Positions 40,340 through 47,305 of a DNA stretch of 64,000 nucleotides are shown here, one piece after another (the stretch's first letter is position 1; every line of letters begins with the position of its first letter). Location: assembly GCF_014646815.1 (NCBI RefSeq), contig NZ_BMNZ01000003.1, positions 124,001 through 188,000 on the forward strand, written 5' to 3'. The notes beneath the pieces are model-generated. The model did not search any database. It was not told the origin of the DNA and saw only the letters and a list, made by a program, of their open reading frames with translations. A program made the position numbers and the translations under genes. The DNA comes from Terrabacter tumescens (GTDB lineage Bacteria > Actinomycetota > Actinomycetes > Actinomycetales > Dermatophilaceae).

Positions 40340-40424
40340 GACCCCATCGTCGCGCGAGCAGGGCCGGTTCCGCTGCTGGGGAGAGCCCTGAGCCGACCCT
40401 GAGCGGTCCCCGACCCCGCCCTGT

Positions 40425-40508
40425 GCCGATCGGGGTGCCGATCGGGGTGCCGATCGGGGTGTCGGTCGGGGTGCGGGTCGGGGTGCCGGTGGGGGTGCCG
40501 GTCGGGGT
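40425..40508. repeat. Intergenic G-rich 12-bp minisatellite
   Basis: Seven 12-bp units of consensus GCCGATCGGGGT. The first three are identical and the rest diverge at one to three positions. Every unit carries a run of four or five G on the plus strand, spaced by seven to eight bases, so the plus strand could form G-quadruplexes. It lies between the SGNH hydrolase stop and the DUF4870 start, both minus-strand genes. Confidence 0.95.
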
Positions 40509-40556
40509 GTCGCCGGGCTGTTGGCCGCTGCGCCTTCGGTCTCGTATGCCGTGTGG

Positions 40557-41270
40557 TCAGGCCGAGGCGCCCACCGTGTCCTCGACGTCGAGCGAGCAGA
40601 CGGTGCTGGCCGGGTCCGAGATGCCGATGGTCGACAGGAGCGTGAGCGTCAGCTCGTGGTGCCCGCGCGCACCGGGGTGGAACGTGTCGTCGAGCCATCC
40701 CTCCGGGGCGACGTCGTCGCCGGCGTCGGCCGCAGCGGCCGCCCAGGCACCGGCGTGGTCGACGACGAGCACCCCGAGGTCGCGCGCCACCTCGCGCACC
40801 GCTTCGGAGTAGAGGGCGATGAGGCCGGGCCCCCGGCCGCCGTCCTCGAGCACGGGAGGGGGCGTCTGCAGCACGACGGTGGCGCCGACGTCGCGGGAGC
40901 GCTGGACGATCTGGTCGAGGCGGTAGCGGAACCCGCGCACGCCGTCCTCGCCCGCGAGGATGTCGTTGGTCCCGAACATGACGAAGACGACGTCGGGCGC
41001 GAACCGCCCTGCCCGCCAGTGGAACTCGGGCAGCAGGTCCTCGGTCGTGGCGCCGGACACTCCGGAGTTGATGACCGCGTCACCGCGCCGACCGAGCTCG
41101 CCGCGGACCCGCTCGGCGAAGTGCTCGACGTAGCCACGCCGCCCGTGCGTGTGCGTGACGCCCTGGGTGATGCTGTCGCCGAGGAACACCCAGGTCACGG
41201 GTGGCCCGGAGAGGATCTCGCGCAGTCGGTCGGCATCGCGGCGGGCGTACTCGTCAGCGGTGAAGTCCAT
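40557..41270 (-). CDS. SGNH/GDSL hydrolase
   Basis: A 237-residue cytosolic esterase-type protein with a complete set of SGNH blocks: I VFLGDSITQG (nucleophile Ser), II NSGVSGATT (Gly), III MFGTNDI (Asn) and V DDTFHPGARGH (Asp and His). The size fits lysophospholipase/acetyl-esterase-like single-domain members; the substrate is unknown. The ATG is preceded by TTACCT seven bases away and no SD, so a leaderless start is possible. It lies downstream of the alpha/beta hydrolase on the same strand. A TATGCCGT octamer lies five bases past its stop. Confidence 0.9.
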   Translation of the reverse strand: MDFTADEYARRDADRLREILSGPPVTWVFLGDSITQGVTHTHGRRGYVEHFAERVRGELGRRGDAVINSGVSGATTEDLLPEFHWRAGRFAPDVVFVMFGTNDILAGEDGVRGFRYRLDQIVQRSRDVGATVVLQTPPPVLEDGGRGPGLIALYSEAVREVARDLGVLVVDHAGAWAAAAADAGDDVAPEGWLDDTFHPGARGHHELTLTLLSTIGISDPASTVCSLDVEDTVGASA

Positions 41271-41330
41271 CCGCGCAAGGTAACAAGGGATCGAGCGCCC
41301 GCGACTCCCCCGGACCAGCACGTGGGACGG

Positions 41331-42332
41331 TCAGGCGGCCCCGGCACGACGGTGGCCGACGGCGTTCGCGGCCTCGGTCTCCGCCGCCGGTGTGAGGGGC
41401 TGCGGCCGGTCCTCACCGTGCAGGCTGGCATCGACCGGCAGCCGGTCGACGAACCGCGCCACCGCTCCCCCGACCGCAGCGTCCGCGAGGAGGCGTCGGT
41501 GGCCGAGCCCCGCCGTCGAGAGCAGCTGCCCGTCGGGCCAGGACCGCACGAGACGGGTCGACGGCTCGTGCGGCACCTCTCGGTCGAGCAGGTCGTGGAC
41601 GACGAGCAGCTCGGGTCGCCCGGCCGCCGGGAGGCCGCCGGAGATCGTGACGAGGTCGAGCTCGTCCGGCCCGTAGCCGGTGCGCAGCCGCACGCGGTCG
41701 ACGAGTCTTCGGGTCGTCCGCTCCCCGAGGCCCAGCTCGGCCCGCAGCACGGCGAGCAGGTCGGGTATGCCGCTCGGCGGGGCGAGGAGCACGAGACGCT
41801 CTGCTGCAAGCCAGCCGTCGCGGATGGCGAGGAGCGAGCTGAGCGCTCCCATCGAGTGGGCGACCACGGCGCGGGCCGGACCGAAGCGCGCGGCGACGGC
41901 ATCGAGGGAGCGACCGAGCTCGACGGCGTCGCTCGAGGAGGCGCCGTGGACGCCGGCGTCGGAGCGGCCGTGGCTGAGGCCGTCGAAGGCGACGACCCGC
42001 AGGCCGCGGTCGAGGAGCGGCGCGACGAGCGGCACCAGCTGCTCGAGACTCCCGCCCCAGCCGTGCACGAGGTAGACGACCGGGCCCTTGCCCCAGACCC
42101 ACCCCCGGACCGCCCGACCCCGCAGGCGCACCTCGAAGGGGGCCGCGAGCAGCTCCCGGATCGGCACGCTGGTGCCCGACACCGGGGCCGGCGTGCGTGG
42201 CGCCGGGAGCCGGAACCACACGTCCTCGGCCAGCCGCGCCACGAGACCGGGCCAGGTTGGTTCGAGGACGCGGAAGACGCTTCGCGTAATAGACCGAACG
42301 ATCGTGCTTTTCTGAACCGATGAGAAAGCCAT
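41331..42332 (-). CDS. Alpha/beta hydrolase
   Basis: A 333-residue alpha/beta hydrolase with oxyanion motif HGWGG (90-94), nucleophile elbow AHSMG with Ser160, an acidic residue in VVHDLLDREVP and the catalytic His in AGLGHRRLL. The N-terminal ~55 residues are basic with a short amphipathic helix, perhaps membrane-associating. ATG with AGGAG five bases upstream. It lies 63 bp downstream of a TetR gene on the same strand. Codons 8-13 contain an exact copy, inverted relative to the gene, of the 18-bp sequence that overlaps the TetR promoter. It may act on lipid-like esters, but that is inference. Confidence 0.9.
   Translation of the reverse strand: MAFSSVQKSTIVRSITRSVFRVLEPTWPGLVARLAEDVWFRLPAPRTPAPVSGTSVPIRELLAAPFEVRLRGRAVRGWVWGKGPVVYLVHGWGGSLEQLVPLVAPLLDRGLRVVAFDGLSHGRSDAGVHGASSSDAVELGRSLDAVAARFGPARAVVAHSMGALSSLLAIRDGWLAAERLVLLAPPSGIPDLLAVLRAELGLGERTTRRLVDRVRLRTGYGPDELDLVTISGGLPAAGRPELLVVHDLLDREVPHEPSTRLVRSWPDGQLLSTAGLGHRRLLADAAVGGAVARFVDRLPVDASLHGEDRPQPLTPAAETEAANAVGHRRAGAA
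42294..42311. promoter_or_regulatory. Second copy of the putative TetR operator, inside the hydrolase gene
   Basis: CCGAACGATCGTGCTTTT, identical to the complement of 43008-43025. Its core ACGATCGT is palindromic. It falls 21 bases inside the alpha/beta hydrolase coding sequence, where a bound repressor could block elongation. Confidence 0.5.
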
Positions 42333-42395
42333 GTCTGCTCCTGATGAGATCGGTGGACGTCGTGCGTGACGGGCGAGAGGAAGGGGCGGCCGAGG

Positions 42396-42998
42396 TCATG
42401 CCGTCCGGGCGGCGGCGCGGCAGCTGTCGACGAGGCGGTCGAAGGCGCGGCGCGCGCGCTCCTCGGCCCGGCCGTCGCGCATGAGCCGGCGGGCGTGGTG
42501 GTGGGCGAGGATGATGCCCTCGAGCTCGTAGGCGAACTGCTCGGGGTCCACGTCGTCGCGGAAGTGCCCCTCGCTCACGGCCGTGCCGACGATGAGGGTG
42601 AGGGACTCGAGCTTGTCGCGCTCCGCGCGCACGAGCTCGTCCCGGACGGGGCCCTCCTGGTCGTCGAACTCGCTTGCGGCATCGACGAAGATGCACCCGC
42701 CGTCGAAGGCGGTGGACTGCCAGGTGATCCAGCGCTCGAAGAACTCCCGCACACGCGGCTCGCCACGAGGCGCGGCGACCGTCGGTCGCAGGACGACGTC
42801 GGTGAAGCGGTCCCGGGCATACTGGAGGACCTGGACCTGGAGCGCCTCCTTCGAGGCGAAGTGGGCATAGAGCCCGCTCTTGCTCAGCCGGGTCGCCGCG
42901 GCGAGGGTGCCGATGGTGAGGCCGCCCAGCCCGACGAGCGAGGCCAGCTCGGTCGCCTCCTCGAGGATGGCGGCCTTCGTGCTCTCACCCTTGCCCAT
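42396..42998 (-). CDS. TetR-family transcriptional regulator
   Basis: A 200-residue repressor with an N-terminal helix-turn-helix (TIGTLAAATRLSKSGLYAHFASKEALQ, about 32-58). The helical ligand-binding domain includes FFERWITWQSTAFDGGCIF, as in TetR_C members near hydrolases and acyl-lipid genes. I place the start at the ATG seven bases after a TTTTAT -10, giving a leaderless mRNA. An ATG three codons upstream lies within the -10/+1 region. It likely represses itself and the downstream alpha/beta hydrolase through the duplicated 18-bp site. The ligand is unknown. Confidence 0.9.
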   Translation of the reverse strand: MGKGESTKAAILEEATELASLVGLGGLTIGTLAAATRLSKSGLYAHFASKEALQVQVLQYARDRFTDVVLRPTVAAPRGEPRVREFFERWITWQSTAFDGGCIFVDAASEFDDQEGPVRDELVRAERDKLESLTLIVGTAVSEGHFRDDVDPEQFAYELEGIILAHHHARRLMRDGRAEERARRAFDRLVDSCRAAARTA

Positions 42999-43005
42999 GC
43001 GCTCC

Positions 43006-43034
43006 ATAAAAGCACGATCGTTCGGCCCTGACAA
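43006..43034 (-). promoter_or_regulatory. tetR promoter with embedded operator
   Basis: On the minus strand: TTGTCA (43029-43034), 17-bp spacer, TTTTAT (43006-43011), seven bases, ATG. The spacer and -10 contain CCGAACGATCGTGCTTTT (43008-43025), the same 18 bases found inside the neighbouring hydrolase gene. Placement between -35 and -10 is typical for autorepression. Confidence 0.65.
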
Positions 43035-43057
43035 GGGTGGTGGCGAGGTCCGTCCGG

Positions 43058-43561
43058 TCAGCCGGCATCGGCGAGCCAGGAGCGCACGATCGCCGCCCAG
43101 ACCGCGACGCTGTCGGGCACGATGCTCCGGGCGTCGTCGTCGAGGCGCCGCACGAGCTCCTCGACCGTGACCCACTCACCCCACGACACCTCCTCGGGCT
43201 GCCACCGGATGGGACCGTCCCACGTCGCCACGAACCGGAAGGCCCGGTAGCGGGTGTGCTCGTCGGCGTAGTCCGCGACACCGAGGGCCTCGAGCGGCAC
43301 CCCCGTGACCCCGAGCTCCTCCTCGACCTCCCGGACCGCGCCCAGGCCCGGATCCTCCCCCGCCAGGACGACCCCGCCGGCCGCGAAGTCGAGCAGGCCG
43401 GGGTAGACGTCCTTGGTCGTGGTGCGCCGGTGCAGGTAGACCCGACCGATCGGGTCGCGCACGACGATGGAGGATGCCGCGTGGCGCAGGTTGCGCGCCC
43501 GCATCACCGAGCGCGGCGCCGACCCGACGACCTCGCCAGCGTCGTCGTAGAGCGCGACCAC
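43058..43561 (-). CDS. NUDIX hydrolase
   Basis: A 167-residue pyrophosphohydrolase. The Nudix box is GVVLAGEDPGLGAVREVEEELGV, matching G-x5-E-x7-REUxEExGU, so metal and diphosphate binding residues are intact. The N-terminal SAPRSVMRARNLRHAASSIVVRD and YLHRRTTTKDVYPGLLDF resemble the IPP isomerase-like/YfcD subgroup. The substrate is not deducible. The GTG start lies 23 bases after the DUF6912 stop on the same strand. It is the last gene of WS/DGAT, DUF6912, NUDIX and ends just before the tetR promoter. Confidence 0.92.
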   Translation of the reverse strand: MVALYDDAGEVVGSAPRSVMRARNLRHAASSIVVRDPIGRVYLHRRTTTKDVYPGLLDFAAGGVVLAGEDPGLGAVREVEEELGVTGVPLEALGVADYADEHTRYRAFRFVATWDGPIRWQPEEVSWGEWVTVEELVRRLDDDARSIVPDSVAVWAAIVRSWLADAG

Positions 43562-43584
43562 CTCGTCGGCTATGTCCGCCGCCC

Positions 43585-44028
43585 TCAGCCGGGAAAGAAC
43601 GAGCGCACGTCGTCGAGCTCGGTGACGTCGTACCAGAGCAGCTCGTCGGCCTCCTCGTCGACGCCGACCGTGACCTCGTCGTCGACGTGGAAGGACGCGA
43701 CCCGCGACAGCGGGAGGGGCGCCGTGACCACGACCTTCGACACGGGCGCGCCGTCACGCGGTGACACCCAGGTCGGGTCGGCGTCGGCGGCCGCGACGAC
43801 CCGGCGGTCCGCACGCGAGGACCGCAGCCGGGCGGCGGCCTCGACGGCGTCGCTGAAGGCGGCGTACTCGAGGTCCTCCACGTCGAGACCCGGCGCCGCC
43901 GCCTCGAGACCCGAGGTCACGGCATACGCCGTCCGTGGGGTGCCCGGTCCGGCCGCGAGCGCGCCCGTCGACGCGAGCTCCTCGAGACCCGCGCGACCCA
44001 GCGGCACGTAGATGCGCACGACGGGCAT
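43585..44028 (-). CDS. DUF6912 family protein
   Basis: A 147-residue protein with the family pattern VRIYVPLGRAGLEELASTG, TAYAVTSGLEAA, DVEDLEYAAFSDAVEAAARL, and a C-terminal acidic region with LLWYDVTELDDVRSFF. It is an uncharacterised actinobacterial family with no catalytic motif that I can identify. The ATG shares one base with the WS/DGAT stop (TGATG), so it is translationally coupled to the acyltransferase. A copy of the octamer ACGGCATA sits in its coding region at 43919, encoding Tyr-Ala-Val with the rare TAT codon. Confidence 0.82.
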   Translation of the reverse strand: MPVVRIYVPLGRAGLEELASTGALAAGPGTPRTAYAVTSGLEAAAPGLDVEDLEYAAFSDAVEAAARLRSSRADRRVVAAADADPTWVSPRDGAPVSKVVVTAPLPLSRVASFHVDDEVTVGVDEEADELLWYDVTELDDVRSFFPG

Positions 44029-45449
44029 CAGGACTCCCTCCCGCTCGTCAGCTCGGCGAGCGACTCGACGATGGACTGGCCGAGCACGTCGACGTCGGGC
44101 ATGGCGTCGCGGTCGGCGTTGAGGCCGAAGTAGACGCCGCCGTTGTAGGACGTGACGCCGATGGACAGGGCCTGGCCCTTGGCGAGCGGCGTGACCGGGT
44201 AGGTCGAAAGCATCTCGGCGTCGCCGGCGTAGAGCGGGCTCTGCGGGCCCGGCACGTTGGTGATCATGACGTTGTAGAGCCGGCGCGACATCGCCGAGCC
44301 GAGGCGCGCGCCGAGCGCGTGCAGCGTGGGCGGCGCGAACCCGGCGAGGTTGGCGAGCGAGGTGGCCCCGACGGCCTGGCCGCCCTCCATCTGCTGGCGC
44401 ATCGCGAACGCGATCTGGTGCAGCCGCATCGAGGCGCCGGGCTCGCCCACCGGCAGGTTGACGACGCACGCCATCACCTGGTTGGCGTACATCCCGGCCG
44501 GGTCGTCGCCGTAGATGCTGACCGGCACCATGGCGCGCACCGACGTGTGGGGGCTGACCGCCTCGCCCCGGCCGAGCAGCCAGGCGCGGAAGCCGCCCGC
44601 GATCGTGGCGAGCACGACGTCGTTGATCGTCACGTCCTCGGCGTAGGCACCGCGCGCGAGGCGCTTGCGCACGAGCCGGTAGTCCTCGAGGTCGGTCGCG
44701 ATCATGACCCACCGGCGGGCCGAGCCGATCTCGGCGTTGAGCGGCGAGTCGGGGGCCGGTCGCGCCGCCGTGCGCGCGACGGTCGAGAGCACCTGCCCCG
44801 CGGACTCGACGGCGCGCATCCCGACGTTGAGGGCGTCGTTGAGGCCCCCGCGGACGAGGTCGACGACCTGGGTCGGGCGGCGCACGGCGTCGATGACCGC
44901 ACCGGTCACGAGCTCGACCGACGACGGCGGCCGGCTCGGCTCCCACGGCACCACGAGGTCGTCCTCGTCCTCGCCCTTGACGGAGTCGACGATGACGTGG
45001 GCGATGTCGAGGGCGTTGACGCCGTCGATGAGGGCGTGGTGGGTCTTGGTGACGATGGCGAACCGGCCGTCGTGCAGCCCCTCTACGAGGTAGACCTCCC
45101 ACAGCGGGCGGGTGCGGTCGAGCTTGCGCGGCTGGACGCGGGCGACGAAGTCCTGCAGCTGGCGGTCGCTGCCCGGCCGCGGCAGGCCCGCGCGGCGCAC
45201 GTGGTAGCCCAGGTCGAACGCCTCGTCGTCGACCCACACCGGGTTGGCGATGCGTCCCGGGACGTCGAGGACCTTCTGACGGAAGCGGGGGATCGCGCCG
45301 ATGCGGCTCTCGATGATCCGCACGAGCTGGTCGTAGTCGAAGCCCTCGCGCGGGGGCTGGAAGACCATGACCGACCCGACGTGCATCGACGTGGTGGACT
45401 CCTCGAGGTAGAGGAACGACGCGTCGAGCGAGGTCAGGCGGTCAGACAT
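44028..45449 (-). CDS. WS/DGAT-family O-acyltransferase
   Basis: A 473-residue wax ester synthase/diacylglycerol acyltransferase-like enzyme, which would transfer acyl-CoA to diacylglycerol or long-chain alcohols for storage lipid. The N-terminal LTSLDASFLYLE, the catalytic HHALIDG at 137-143 and the ITNVPGPQSPLY motif of the C-terminal half are all present. The length is normal. ATG chosen; no strong SD. It is divergent from the cupredoxin-like lipoprotein with only 40 bp between them. It heads the WS/DGAT, DUF6912, NUDIX unit and is near the TetR-controlled alpha/beta hydrolase, which suggests a small lipid-handling neighbourhood. Confidence 0.93.
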   Translation of the reverse strand: MSDRLTSLDASFLYLEESTTSMHVGSVMVFQPPREGFDYDQLVRIIESRIGAIPRFRQKVLDVPGRIANPVWVDDEAFDLGYHVRRAGLPRPGSDRQLQDFVARVQPRKLDRTRPLWEVYLVEGLHDGRFAIVTKTHHALIDGVNALDIAHVIVDSVKGEDEDDLVVPWEPSRPPSSVELVTGAVIDAVRRPTQVVDLVRGGLNDALNVGMRAVESAGQVLSTVARTAARPAPDSPLNAEIGSARRWVMIATDLEDYRLVRKRLARGAYAEDVTINDVVLATIAGGFRAWLLGRGEAVSPHTSVRAMVPVSIYGDDPAGMYANQVMACVVNLPVGEPGASMRLHQIAFAMRQQMEGGQAVGATSLANLAGFAPPTLHALGARLGSAMSRRLYNVMITNVPGPQSPLYAGDAEMLSTYPVTPLAKGQALSIGVTSYNGGVYFGLNADRDAMPDVDVLGQSIVESLAELTSGRES

Positions 45450-45476
45450 GGTCACACTCTGCCAGACCGCCCTGCC

Positions 45477-45482
45477 TAGGAT
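45477..45482 (+). promoter_or_regulatory. -10 hexamer for the cupredoxin-like lipoprotein operon
   Basis: TAGGAT, seven bases before the ATG, no SD. It lies in a CCTAGG palindrome that could also offer a -10 to the divergent WS/DGAT gene. Confidence 0.45.
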
Positions 45483-45489
45483 CGTGGCC

Positions 45490-45876
45490 ATGCGAGCGTT
45501 TCGAGCCCTTCCGTATGCCGTGTGCGTCCTCGCCCTCGCCGGCGCAGGCGCCTGCTCCTCCGCCAGCCCCGAGCCCGGGGCCGGCGGGGCCACCGGCGTC
45601 GTGTCGACCGGCAGCGTCAAGCGCCTCGCGGTGACGATCAGCGGCACCACGGTGACGCCGGCGCCGGCGCAGGTCGACCTGCCGATCGGTTCGACCCTCG
45701 AGCTCGTCGTGACGAGCGACCACGACGACGAGCTGCACGCCCACGGCTTCGACGTCGAGGCGCAGCTCAAGGCGGGCGCGCCGACGACGCTGCGGCTCAC
45801 CGCCACCGAGGCCGGCGCCTACGAGGTCGAGACGCACGACCCGGCCCTGACGCTGCTCACCGTCGCCGTCCGCTGA
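45490..45876 (+). CDS. Cupredoxin-like lipoprotein
   Basis: A 128-residue exported protein. The signal peptide has a hydrophobic core and an AGAC lipobox with Cys22, followed by a Ser/Gly-rich spacer. A small beta-sandwich follows: VKRLAVTISGTTVTPAPAQVDLPIGSTLELVVTSDHDDELHAHGFDVEA. The His residues in HDDELHAHGF resemble one side of a cupredoxin copper site, but the C-terminal Cys-His-Met loop of a true blue copper protein is missing. Metal binding is therefore uncertain. It is followed two bases later by a polytopic membrane protein in the same operon. Confidence 0.8.
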   Translation: MRAFRALPYAVCVLALAGAGACSSASPEPGAGGATGVVSTGSVKRLAVTISGTTVTPAPAQVDLPIGSTLELVVTSDHDDELHAHGFDVEAQLKAGAPTTLRLTATEAGAYEVETHDPALTLLTVAVR

Positions 45877-45878
45877 CC

Positions 45879-47225
45879 GTGGCGCTCCTCGCTCCCCTGG
45901 TGGCTCCTGCGCTCGCTCCGGCCCACGGGGTCGGCAGCCGCGGCGACCTGCCGCTGCCGTTCACGGCGCTCGTCATCGCGGCCGTCGCGGCGCTCGTCAT
46001 CTCGTTCGTCGCCATCGGCACGCTATGGCGCGAGCCCCGCCTGCGCGACACCGACGGCCTGCTGCTGCCGGGTCCGATGGCCGCGCTACTCGACTCGAGG
46101 TGGCTGCGCGTCGTCGCCCGGGTCCTCGCGGCAGCCCTGACGCTGTGGACCCTGACCGCCCTCGTCCTCGGCCCCGACTCGGCGCGCAACCCCGTGCCGC
46201 ACGTCGTCTACGTCTGGCTGTGGGTCGGCCTCGCCTTCGCCTCCATGCTCCTCGGGCCGGTGTGGCGGGTCATCAACCCGCTCCGGTGGCTGCACGCGGG
46301 GCTGCTCCGTCTGGCCCGGGTGTCGCCGGACCTCGCCGCCCTGCCGTACCGGTGGGGCCTCTGGCCGGCGGCCATCGGCCTCGGCACGTTCACGTGGGTC
46401 GAGCTCGTCGCCGAGGACAACACCTCGCTCGGCTTCCTCCGGCTGCTCATTGCCGGCTTCATCGCCGTGTCGCTGCTCGGCGCCGCCGTCTTCGGCCGCA
46501 CGTGGTTCGACCACGCGGACCCCTTCGAGGCGTGGTCCCGGCAGCTCGGCCTGCTCTCCCCGCTCGGCCGGCGCCCCGACGGACGCTGGGTGCTGCGCAC
46601 TCCCCTGCACGGCGTCAACGGCCTGCGAGGCCAGCGAGGACTCGTGCCCACGGTCGCCGTCATGCTCGGCGGCACGGCCTACGACGGCTTCTCGGCGAAC
46701 CTGTCGTGGGCGACCTTCGTGCAGACCTCGCCGGTCCCCTCGTCGCTGCTGCGGACGGCGACGCTGCTCGCCTTCTTCGGTCTCGTGGCCACGACGATCT
46801 GGCTGGCGTCGGTGGTGTCGGTGCGCCTCGCCGGCGAGCCGTTCGCGCGCTCGTTCTCGTTCGTCAGCGACATCGCGCCGTCCCTCATCCCCATCGCCGG
46901 CGGCTACGTCATCGCGCACTACTGGTCGCTCTGGGTCTACCAGGGGCAGTACGCCTGGCGCCTGCTCACCGACCCGCTCGGGACCGGAGCCGACCTGCTC
47001 GGCACCGCCGACCTGACCCCGAACGACCTGCTCATCCAGCCGACGCTCGTCGCGACGATCCAGGCCGTGAGCATCGTCGTCGGGCACCTGCTCGGCGTCC
47101 TGGCCGCCCACGAGCGCGCCATCACGGTGCTCGACCGCCGCTCGGCCGTGGTCGGCCAGGTGCCGCTCATGGTCGTCATGATCTTCTACACCCTGGGCGG
47201 CCTGACCATCCTCTTCGCTCCCTGA
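45879..47225 (+). CDS. Polytopic membrane protein linked to the cupredoxin-like lipoprotein
   Basis: A 448-residue integral membrane protein with roughly eleven hydrophobic segments and little outside the membrane. Conserved-looking polar spots include PVWRVINPLRWLH, DHADPFEAWSRQLG, GTAYDGFSANLSW and GGYVIAHYWSLWVY with several His and Asp residues within or next to helices. Proteins of this type are sometimes annotated as fenitrothion hydrolase-like (FedB), which may not reflect the real function. GTG start two bases after the lipoprotein stop. A copper or electron-transfer role with the lipoprotein is possible but not shown. Confidence 0.75.
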   Translation: MALLAPLVAPALAPAHGVGSRGDLPLPFTALVIAAVAALVISFVAIGTLWREPRLRDTDGLLLPGPMAALLDSRWLRVVARVLAAALTLWTLTALVLGPDSARNPVPHVVYVWLWVGLAFASMLLGPVWRVINPLRWLHAGLLRLARVSPDLAALPYRWGLWPAAIGLGTFTWVELVAEDNTSLGFLRLLIAGFIAVSLLGAAVFGRTWFDHADPFEAWSRQLGLLSPLGRRPDGRWVLRTPLHGVNGLRGQRGLVPTVAVMLGGTAYDGFSANLSWATFVQTSPVPSSLLRTATLLAFFGLVATTIWLASVVSVRLAGEPFARSFSFVSDIAPSLIPIAGGYVIAHYWSLWVYQGQYAWRLLTDPLGTGADLLGTADLTPNDLLIQPTLVATIQAVSIVVGHLLGVLAAHERAITVLDRRSAVVGQVPLMVVMIFYTLGGLTILFAP

Positions 47226-47259
47226 CCCGGACCTCGTCCGCCGGGCCTCGGCCGGACCT

Positions 47260-47305
47260 GGGGCCTGACGGGCCCCGTGAGGGCGTGGGAGGACCGTCAG
47301 GCCCC
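47260..47305. terminator. Shared terminator between convergent genes
   Basis: Perfect 12-pair stem GGGGCCTGACGG/CCGTCAGGCCCC around a 22-base loop. The right arm overlaps the stop and last codons of the CpaE-like gene. Confidence 0.75.

Noticed and set aside
40425-40508. CRISPR array or a coding region with GVPIGV repeats
   Set aside because: Units are 12 bp without spacers, and the frame through them has no start signal or homology.
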